64,000 nt of DNA from positions 1-64,000 of the forward strand of contig NZ_NSEA01000023.1 of assembly GCF_002734285.1 (NCBI RefSeq), written 5' to 3'. Numbering within the stretch: position 1 is the stretch's first letter; each line of letters opens with the position of its first letter. The notes beneath the pieces are model-generated. The model searched no databases. It worked only from the letters and a program-made list of their open reading frames with translations, and was not told where the DNA came from. The DNA is from Fredinandcohnia onubensis. GTDB lineage: Bacteria; Bacillota; Bacilli; Bacillales; Bacillaceae_L. This document shows, piece after piece, positions 56,085-64,000 of this stretch. The position numbers and the translations under genes are program-made.

Positions 56085-57311
56085 TTATCCAGTATACTTT
56101 TTAGAAGTCTGTAAGCGTACTGATGGTCTGCGTCGTACCAGCCCAAAATATGAAAATAGAGCTAGTAAACTTGTTGATAAAATAACGACACCCATAGGAA
56201 TGGCTGAATGTTCTCCCGCCACGCCAACAAGTGGAGAGGTTATTGAACCAAGAACAAATGGAAGTAAACCTAATAGGGCGGATGCACTACCAGCAATATG
56301 TCCTTGGGACTCAATAGCTAACGCGAAGGAAGTTGTTGAGATCATACCAATAGAACACACCAAAAAGAATATCGGAATCGCAACTGCTAAAAGTGATGCT
56401 TCTAACAAAAGAGCGATTAACAAACAAGTACCTGCTGAAGCGGAAAGAAATAAACCGAATTTCAAGAAAGTTTTTTCTGGGATAATATCTGATAAACGTC
56501 CAACAGACTGAGTTCCAATAATTAGCGCCAGGCCATTAACCCCAAATAGCAAACTAAATACCTGAGGAGATACCCCATATATATTCTGATAAACAAATGG
56601 AATACCCGACACATAAGCGAAAATTCCAGCAATGATAAAGCCTTGTGTAAGTGCATAACCTAGAAACTCTCGGTCTTTAAATAACGAACCAAAATTACTT
56701 AATACTTGAGTTAGATTACTTGGCACTCGCTTTTCCACAGGTAATGATTCTTCGAGATTAAAAGAGATTACGAGAAATAACACAAAGCCCACAACTGCTA
56801 ATACAATAAAAACACCGTTCCAGTCAGTGATTGAAAGAACGCCACCACCAACGATTGGGGCAACAATTGGCCCAAGGTTACCAACCAACATTAATAAGGA
56901 GAAAAACTTAGTTAATTCTCTGCCACTATAAATATCCCGGACAATGGCTCTTGAAATTACAAGACCACCCGCTGCTGCAAATCCTTGTAGAAAACGACCT
57001 ACAATAAATAGATAAATAGATGGGGCAAAAGCACAAATGACGGAAGCAATCAAATACATGATGAGAAAAATCAGCAATGGCTTTCGTCGACCTTGTACAT
57101 CACTCATTGGACCAATAATTAATTGTCCCAATCCTAGTCCTAACAAACATGTCGTTAAACTGACTTGGACTAATGATGCAGTCGTTTCATAATCCTCCAC
57201 AATCGTAGGAAATGATGGTAAATACATATCAATCGTGAATGGTCCTAGAAGTCCAAGTGACCCTAAAAGTAATGCAAGTTGCAAACGTTTCGTTCCTGTA
57301 GGTTTGTTCAT
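56085..57311 (-). CDS. Bcr/CflA family MFS drug exporter
   Basis: 408 residues, 12 membrane helices. Motif A as GPMSDVQGRRKPLL between helices 2 and 3, antiporter motif C-like GNLGPIVAPIVGGG, and N-terminus LLGPFTIDMYLPSFP diagnostic of the Bcr/CflA drug:H+ antiporters (bicyclomycin, chloramphenicol, sulfonamide export in relatives). ATG 57311 with AAAGGCGAG upstream; earlier in-frame starts lack one. Confidence 0.92.
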   Translation of the reverse strand: MNKPTGTKRLQLALLLGSLGLLGPFTIDMYLPSFPTIVEDYETTASLVQVSLTTCLLGLGLGQLIIGPMSDVQGRRKPLLIFLIMYLIASVICAFAPSIYLFIVGRFLQGFAAAGGLVISRAIVRDIYSGRELTKFFSLLMLVGNLGPIVAPIVGGGVLSITDWNGVFIVLAVVGFVLFLVISFNLEESLPVEKRVPSNLTQVLSNFGSLFKDREFLGYALTQGFIIAGIFAYVSGIPFVYQNIYGVSPQVFSLLFGVNGLALIIGTQSVGRLSDIIPEKTFLKFGLFLSASAGTCLLIALLLEASLLAVAIPIFFLVCSIGMISTTSFALAIESQGHIAGSASALLGLLPFVLGSITSPLVGVAGEHSAIPMGVVILSTSLLALFSYFGLVRRRPSVRLQTSKKYTG

Positions 57312-57886
57312 GTTGTTCTCGCCTTTCGTATAGTTATTAGGACTCGAAAAGTGTCCCTTCCGTACACTATGTACATTTCCTAATAATAACAAGCAACTGA
57401 TTCATACGTCAATTTTTGGAACTTTCAAGAATTAAATAGATAAATTGTTAAATATTGTATTAGGAAGAGTGCCAAGAAAACTAGAACAAACTTTTGTTCC
57501 GAAATTTGACATGGAAACTTTAAAATAGACTCGATTTAGTTCGGTTTACTGGTAAGTAGCCGAGGCGAAAGTGAAAGCAAATATACTCCTTCATGAAGTC
57601 CATGTCAATGCAACAGGTTAATAATAGTCATTTCATTAGTAGTAATCATTTCCTCATACAGGACTTTTTGCACAGGAGAAAATAACCATAGTTATCTAAA
57701 TATTCAATAAAATGATTGTATACGTACTTATATGGAAGAGATTAACATGGTTGTGAAATCCTAAATTCCCTTTTAATAAGCTTTTAAATGCATTCAGCAT
57801 TTTAAAAAGTTTATATAAATTTTTTTTTAAAAAAAGGAGGGCAGGAAGTTTTTATTTACTAATTATATGGGAAGGTGGAAAAGTAT
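57312..57886. other. exporter/GH28 intergenic region
   Basis: 575 AT-rich bases without a supported gene. It holds a palindrome GAACAAA-CT-TTTGTTC (57484-57499) and, in the GH28 leader, an imperfect hairpin CTTTTAAATGC / GCATTTTAAAAAG (57781-57809) followed by T- and A-runs. Neither is a recognised operator. Confidence 0.5.
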
Positions 57887-60374
57887 TTGAAGAGCTTTAA
57901 GGTAATTTTATCTGTATTTCTTACTTTTTTATTCGTTTCAAGTAGCTTTAATGTAGTGGCAGCAGATTCAAAAAAGGGGGCATCTCCAAATGCACCTTCT
58001 TCACCTGTCAATTTACAGATTCCAAACCTAGCTTATGATGAGGAAAGCATCACTCTTGTTTGGGAAAAGCCTGAGCACTACAATGACATCGTTGATTTTA
58101 ATATCTACATGAATAAGAAGAAAATTGGAAGCGCTTTAGAGGATAATAGTGGACCAGCGAAAGCCTATATTGATAATTTCTATGAGAATATTGATAAGGA
58201 TAATTTTCACGAGAAGATTCTAATCCATAATTTTCAGGTTAATAATCTTAAACCTAATAAATCCTATGAGTTTAGGGAATGAATTACCACGTTACGTTGC
58301 AGGGAATAATTCAAAAGTAACCGGGAATGTAAAAGTAGAAAATGGCAAAATGAGCCCATTAGATCTTGAGTCTGATGATACTTTTGGAATTTTAGCTGCA
58401 AACCAATCATATGATGCACAAGAATTAGGGATGAATGTGAAATCTGCTTATGCTGCACGTTCAAATCTGATTACTGTACGTGGCGTAGATGGCATGTACT
58501 ATGAAGGCATTACACAGCTAAATCCTGCAAATCATGGGATTGTAAACCTTCATAGTAAAAATATCGTTATAAATGGAACCATTTCTAAAACATATGATGG
58601 AAATAATGCGGATGGTTACGAGTTCGGTGACTCTCAAAATATCATGGTATTCAATAACTTTGTTGATACTGGTGATGATGCTATTAATTTCGCATCAGGT
58701 ATGGGACAAGCAGCATCCAATAGTGAACCTACAGGAAATGCTTGGATATTTAATAACTATATTCGCGAAGGGCACGGTGGGGTTGTTACCGGTAGTCATA
58801 CAGGTGGTTGGATCCAGGATTTCTTAGTAGAAGATAATATCATGTATAAAACGGATGTTGGTTTACGTAGTAAAACAAATACACCAATGGGTGGTGGGGC
58901 AAAAAATATCCTCTTTAGAAACAATGCCTTAGAAGGTATTGATGGAGATGGTCCATTTGTCTTCACATCTTCCTATACGGATGCAAATGCTTCAATCTTA
59001 TACGAACCAGCGGAGATCATCTCGCAATTTAGAGATATGGAGATTGTAGATACAACGGTTCGAAATCAAGGCGGAAGTAAAAAACAATCTATTCTCGTTA
59101 ATGGTAATAATGATGCTGGTGAAGTTTATCATGAAAATATTACATTTAAAAATGTGAAATTCGATAATGTTTATTCTGTTAATATGAATTACGCAAAAGG
59201 CTTCAAATTTATTAATGTAACTTTTACAAATGTTAAAGATAATGGTGGAAATCCATGGAGAATCAATAACTCTACTGGACTTGTTTTTGAGAATACGACA
59301 GATGCTCCAGCAGATGCAGCTCAACAACCCGTATGGTCTGAGAATGCAGGTATTCAAGCCGAATCTTCTCCTGACGGAAAAAGTGTTACATTAACTTGGG
59401 ATGAAGCAACTGATCATTCAGGAGTTACGGGGTACACCATCTATAAAGATGGTGAAAAACTCAATGAAGACTATACAACAACTAATCAAACAAGTTTTAC
59501 TGTTGATGGGCTAACTCCTGCTAAAGAATATACATTTAAAGTTGAAGCTACTGATGCTATTGGGAATCGAACTTCTAATGGCCCGGAAGTCAAGGTGAAA
59601 ACAAGTGGTGAAGCTGACCAAATAGCTCCAGTTTTACCTGAGAATACAAAGATTTCAGAATCAACTACTAAGATTCCTTCTAGTGATACTTTTGGTGGGA
59701 AAGCAGTAGATGTTGTATATACTGGGTTTACTTGGACTTCTATCACTTGGGATGCAGCTAGCGACGACACTGGTATAGCCGGTTATAATATTTACGCAAA
59801 TGGAAAAAAACATGGATTTGCAACATCAAATAAATACACACTAACAGGTCTTGAACCTGGCGAAGCATACAATATTAAGGTTGAAGCAGTAGATCTTGCT
59901 GGAAACAAATCTCCTTATAATAGTGTTCTAGAGTTTGAAACTGCTAAACCTTATCCAATAGGGGCACCTTCATTTGAAGGGGACTTAGAAGCAAAGATTA
60001 ATACAGATGGAACAAGTGTTTCTCTTTCGTGGAATGAAGCAGAAGCAAAAAATCAAGATGTAATCGGATACCGAGTATATGTGAACAGTCAAGCTATCAA
60101 ACCTGATGGCGCGACATTCACACCGATTAATTCGGAAATGACAACATCTGATACTAGCTATACCGTAACAGGACTAAAACAAGGAAAACGCTACACCTTT
60201 AAAGTGGAAGCAGTTGGCCGCGGTATTAAATATTCTAAGAGAGAAAGACTCTCAGATGTGCTACCGAACGGTCTTGTCGAAGTCTCAGGTTATAGATGGA
60301 GTGGATTCGGACCAAGTGTAGATGTTCACCTCATTCCTGGTAAAGCAAAGAACGAGCAAGCTAAATCTAATTAG
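57887..60374 (+). pseudogene. GH28 exo-polygalacturonase with FnIII domains, broken by internal deletion
   Basis: Secreted pectin-degrading enzyme remnant. The first frame (57887-58282; TTG after GGAAGGTGG) encodes a signal peptide ending VVAADS and an FnIII domain, stopping right after NKSYEF. The second frame (58266-60374) starts inside the GH28 domain at LGNELPRYVAGNN and has its catalytic motifs NADGYEFG, DTGDDAINF, EGHGGVVTGSHTGG and VGLRSK, then three FnIII-like repeats. The start of the GH28 helix, normally some 170-200 residues with a DFGAVGDG motif, is missing and the join is out of frame, so an internal deletion is inferred. Confidence 0.85.
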
Positions 60375-60396
60375 TACATGTGGCAAATTTCTGGCT

Positions 60397-60431
60397 AGCC
60401 AACGTCATATTTATTGACGTTGGCTTTTTTG
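60397..60431 (+). terminator. terminator after the GH28 remnant
   Basis: AGCCAACGTCA / TGACGTTGGCT perfect 11-bp stem and T-run. Confidence 0.9.
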
Positions 60432-60467
60432 TAGACAAAAAAGTTCATAATTTCAGTGTAGCATCTT

Positions 60468-60481
60468 AGAACATTTGTTCT
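60468..60481 (+). promoter_or_regulatory. LexA (SOS) box 1
   Basis: AGAACATTTGTTCT: a perfect GAAC-N4-GTTC palindrome close to the Bacillus LexA consensus GAACRNRYGTTY. It lies in the spacer before the TATAAT at 60482. Confidence 0.7.
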
Positions 60482-60487
60482 TATAAT
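60482..60487 (+). promoter_or_regulatory. -10 box of the LAGLIDADG gene
   Basis: TATAAT with a weak -35 (TAGCAT, 60459-60464) 17 bases upstream; flanked on both sides by LexA boxes. Confidence 0.5.
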
Positions 60488-60495
60488 TATATTAT

Positions 60496-60509
60496 AGAAC
60501 AAATGTTTC
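60496..60509 (+). promoter_or_regulatory. LexA (SOS) box 2
   Basis: AGAACAAATGTTTC fits GAACRNRYGTTYC fully. It lies just downstream of the predicted transcription start, 23 bases before the coding start. Confidence 0.7.
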
Positions 60510-60519
60510 TTATAGTTAA

Positions 60520-61521
<1,002 letters not shown>

Positions 61522-61972
61522 ATTTAAAACATTATTTCGCCCATGCGCTATGCATATTAGTTGCAACCGTTCAATACTATGATTGAACATGTTTAGATTT
61601 AAAAGGAAGAGGTATTTAAATTAATATATGTATTTAACCAAACATCGCAATAAGCGATGTTTTTCTATTGTTCTACAAAATCCTCATGATTTCTTAATCA
61701 TTTTCACAGTAGACATAATATCTATTAGATTTCAACGAAAATCGAATTATTCTCCACTTCCTATAATTATCAGTGCGGGATAGGGAATTATACGGTGCGC
61801 CTCTAAAAGTTATGCGGTACGGTTGGATAAGACATAACTCTTTCAATTATTGACATATTTTTACTTATATATACAAAATTCTGCTTGTAATACTCACAAA
61901 CAATGTTTGAAAGTATTACTGCAGAATGAGGGGACCTTTATGACCAATAGGCACCCTTGCCACTTGTGCTAA
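61522..61972. other. intergenic region, no gene seen
   Basis: 451 AT-rich bases between convergent genes. Apart from a terminator at 61640-61666 I see no coding potential, RNA gene or repeat. Confidence 0.6.
61640..61666 (+). terminator. terminator
   Basis: AACATCGC-AATAA-GCGATGTT with T-run, 119 bases after the LAGLIDADG stop. Confidence 0.8.
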
Positions 61973-62848
61973 CTACCAGGTTTGTTTGAAAGCACCGAAG
62001 TTGTCCATGTACTCTAAAAAAAGTTCGATAATTTCTTTTTGGCTGGATGTTTCTGAGGTATAAAGCCAGGTGCTTCGTTCGAGTGAAGTACGATTTATAA
62101 ATTGCATTTTTACTTTATTAAGATCAGGTGATTCGCTGAGACATAGGCCGGGCAGAATCGCATAGCCGAGCCCTTCTCTTATAAACTTTAAACTCGTTTC
62201 AAGCCCGTCCACCTTCATTGTATTTTTAGGAGGAATGTTGTATCGCTCCTCCCACCATCGATCAATTAACATACGTAATGAGATATTGGTAGTGTATTCA
62301 ATTCTTGTTAGATTAGGCAAATCCGTAATATCAATTTCTCCTAAAGAAACAACGTAAATATGCTCCTTTGAAACAAGCTTCTTCTTTTTCTGAATGGAGA
62401 TATTATCTCGTAGAAAAGCGATATCAATTTCATTTGTTGAGAACTTTTCAGTTAAATCATCACTAAACCCTGTCACTAATTTAAATTCAATTTCTGGGTA
62501 ATCTGTAATAAAACTAGATAAGAGTTTAGGTAAAATAAATTGTGAGATAGCGGGGGATGCCCCAATTTTAAGAATACCTTTCACCAATTTTGCAGAGGAG
62601 TAAATATTTGCCTTTACATTTTCCCATTCACTAATCATTTTTTTTGCATAGTTGATGATAATCTCACCTTGTTTATTTGGTACAATACCTTTTTTATTAC
62701 GCGTAAAAAGTTTAAGCTCGAGCTCCTTTTCGATATTATTTATACGATATGTTAGTGCAGGTTGTGACATAAATACTTCCTTTGAAACCTCGGAAATTGT
62801 CCTTTTCTCTCCAAGTTTACTTAAAATAAGCCAGTCTTTCATTTCCAT
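61973..62848 (-). CDS. LysR-family transcriptional regulator
   Basis: 291 residues: N-terminal winged HTH (SEVSKEVFMSQPALTYRINNIE with LKLFTRNKKGI, residues about 18-57) and a C-terminal type-2 periplasmic-binding-like effector domain (LKIGASPAISQFILPKLL onward). Divergent from the TAXI-TRAP gene at 63197, hence probably its regulator. ATG 62848 follows GAGGTGA. Confidence 0.92.
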   Translation of the reverse strand: MEMKDWLILSKLGEKRTISEVSKEVFMSQPALTYRINNIEKELELKLFTRNKKGIVPNKQGEIIINYAKKMISEWENVKANIYSSAKLVKGILKIGASPAISQFILPKLLSSFITDYPEIEFKLVTGFSDDLTEKFSTNEIDIAFLRDNISIQKKKKLVSKEHIYVVSLGEIDITDLPNLTRIEYTTNISLRMLIDRWWEERYNIPPKNTMKVDGLETSLKFIREGLGYAILPGLCLSESPDLNKVKMQFINRTSLERSTWLYTSETSSQKEIIELFLEYMDNFGAFKQTW

Positions 62849-62949
62849 TACTTGTCACCTCACTTCTCTAAACTGCATACCCAGAAGGGTATTTCTCAAA
62901 TTTAAAAAAGACAGAAAAGGTATTTGTGTAAAAACTTTTAAACTTGGAA

Positions 62950-62998
62950 TCTATAAAAAATTTTTATAGAATCAATTAAAAATAATCTATTTTTAATT
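62950..62998. promoter_or_regulatory. two adjacent palindromes, candidate LysR operators
   Basis: TCTATAAAAA-A-TTTTTATAGA (62950-62970) is a perfect palindrome with a T-N11-A core; AATTAAAAATA-ATC-TATTTTTAATT (62974-62998) is a perfect 11-bp inverted repeat three bases further. Both are very AT-rich, so they could also be chance. Confidence 0.5.
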
Positions 62999-63130
62999 AT
63001 AAGACAATTATACTATGATAAACAGAGGGAATAATCAAAAAAGTTATAATTTTCTTTTTTGTAAGGAGGAGGGGTTAACATATTAGGTAAAAAACTAGAT
63101 TAGGGAAAATGAATAAATTCTAGTGAATAT

Positions 63131-63144
63131 TGAAAACGATTTCA
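63131..63144 (+). promoter_or_regulatory. perfect cre site (CcpA)
   Basis: TGAAAACGATTTCA matches TGWAANCGNTNWCA at all positions and is palindromic. It lies 53 bases before the TAXI gene start, a place suited to repression by glucose. Confidence 0.8.
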
Positions 63145-63196
63145 ACATTAAGGAAACAGGAATTAAAAATAGTTTAAAAAAATAGGGGGAAAAACA

Positions 63197-64000
63197 TTGA
63201 AAAAGGTTGCGAAAATTAATCTCATTTTATTAGTTTTAATCGGATTGGTTCTATCAGCTTGTTCGGGGGATAAGGTAAATGGAGGAGAATCAGACTCTAG
63301 TAGTACAACAAACCTTGTTTGGGGTGCTGCATCACTAGGATCGAATGCTCAAATGATTGCAACAGCAATTGCAAACGTAATTGGTGGTAAGGAATCAGAT
63401 ATTAAAATTTCTGTTCAAGCAACTGGCGGTTCTTCAGAAAACCCACGCTTGATTTCAAAAGAACAGGTTGATATTGCTCACGTAACAGATGCATATAAGG
63501 CAACTAAGGGTATTGATATTTTTGAAGGCGAAGATCCAGTTGAGCTTTGGAGTCTATTCACAATGTACTCCAATGAATTAGTATTTATCGTTCCAGAGGA
63601 TAGCGAAATACAATCAGTTGAAGATTTAGTTGGGAAAAAGGTATCAACAGGACCTCCAGGTGCTGGGGTTACTCAAATGTCAAAGGCAGCTTTAGAAGCT
63701 TACGGAGTATTTGATCAAATCGAAGTAATAAATCTCGGATATAACGAAGCAGTAGACGCATTAAAAGACGGTGTAGTTGATGCAATTGGAAACTTTAGTA
63801 GTTTAGGAATTCCAAGTCCATCTTTAGAACAGCTTGATCAATCTTTCGACTATAGAATTTTACCGATGGATACTGAAATCCTTCAAAAAGCTTTCGACCA
63901 ATACCCTGACTACGGCCCAGTAGTAATTCCAGATGGCTCATTCTCTGAAATTGACGAAGATTTCCATACACTAGCATCATTTTCAATTGAATTTGCTGAT
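63197..64000 (+). CDS. TAXI-family TRAP transporter binding lipoprotein (partial)
   Basis: Open to the window edge (268 codons seen). TTG start with AGGGGGA upstream; lipoprotein signal ending in VLSAC. The body has TAXI features: LVWGAASLGSNAQMIATAIA, QATGGSSENPRLISKEQVDIAHVTDA (in part), STGPPGAGVTQMS and ALKDGVVDAIGN. Extracytoplasmic receptor of a tripartite, Na+- or H+-driven carboxylate transporter; membrane subunits are expected beyond the window. Divergent LysR gene and cre site suggest substrate induction and catabolite repression. Confidence 0.92.
   Translation, partial: MKKVAKINLILLVLIGLVLSACSGDKVNGGESDSSSTTNLVWGAASLGSNAQMIATAIANVIGGKESDIKISVQATGGSSENPRLISKEQVDIAHVTDAYKATKGIDIFEGEDPVELWSLFTMYSNELVFIVPEDSEIQSVEDLVGKKVSTGPPGAGVTQMSKAALEAYGVFDQIEVINLGYNEAVDALKDGVVDAIGNFSSLGIPSPSLEQLDQSFDYRILPMDTEILQKAFDQYPDYGPVVIPDGSFSEIDEDFHTLASFSIEFAD

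Larger units (their letters stand above)
62849..63196. other. LysR/TAXI divergent control region
   Basis: 348 AT-rich bases containing two palindromes near the LysR gene and a cre site near the TRAP gene, listed separately. No coding frame supported. Confidence 0.6.

Overview
The window reads as chromosomal DNA of a low-GC, Gram-positive, spore-former-type bacterium of the family Bacillaceae. Gene families (HtpG, IlvD, NiaR, GlgBCDA, YdjG/H/I-like, YknXYZ-like, Bacillus-type SDRs), strong GGAGG ribosome sites, frequent TTG/GTG starts, CIRCE, CcpA cre, LexA, MhqR and sigma-W type sites all fit. Genus is not decidable from the sequence, but a complete-looking selenocysteine toolkit (selD, selC, selB) excludes B. 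subtilis itself.

Layout. 0-9.9 kb: fumC, a UvrD-type helicase, a LapA-like protein, a methyltransferase, a DUF3219-like protein, a luciferase-like oxidoreductase, an AI-2E exporter-family protein and a phosphonate-type ABC transporter (phnD-phnE-phnC). 9.9-14.7 kb: selenium island. selD is itself a selenoprotein gene with an in-frame UGA (codon 19) followed by SECIS-like hairpins; then an orphan PTS EIIC, tRNA-Sec (selC) and divergent selB. 14.7-20.4 kb: patatin, CIRCE-controlled htpG, a five-unit 53-bp palindromic repeat array, niaR, ilvD. 20.8-28.8 kb: gnd, a LarA-family racemase/epimerase homologue, a mannonate-oxidoreductase-like SDR, larE, gluconokinase, larB and larC. Together these suggest a nickel-pincer-cofactor route connecting mannonate/fructuronate with gluconate, 6-phosphogluconate and the pentose phosphate pathway. 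29-31 kb: MhqR-boxed ring-cleaving dioxygenase and two small membrane proteins. 31.4-38.5 kb: GH15-like protein and glycogen operon glgBCDA (no glgP), with a perfect cre site between GH15 and glgB. 38.6-42.8 kb: two small genes, a GH18 protein, a SUV3-like helicase. 43-46 kb: MacAB/YknXYZ-type efflux system with an ECF-type promoter. 46-49.3 kb: esterase, kinase-like protein, class V aminotransferase. 49.4-52.7 kb: ydjI-ydjG-ydjH-like operon behind a sigma-W type promoter. 53-57.3 kb: M32 carboxypeptidase, a frameshifted NhaC-type antiporter and a Bcr/CflA exporter. 57.9-61.5 kb: a GH28 polygalacturonase broken by an internal deletion, and a LAGLIDADG protein behind two LexA boxes. 62-64 kb: LysR regulator divergent from a TAXI-TRAP binding protein that runs off the window.

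The most notable systems are the Sec-containing SelD with selB/selC, and the lar-gluconate cluster, whose LarC lacks the usual C-terminal (LarC2) domain. No CRISPR array, prophage, rRNA or insertion sequence was seen.
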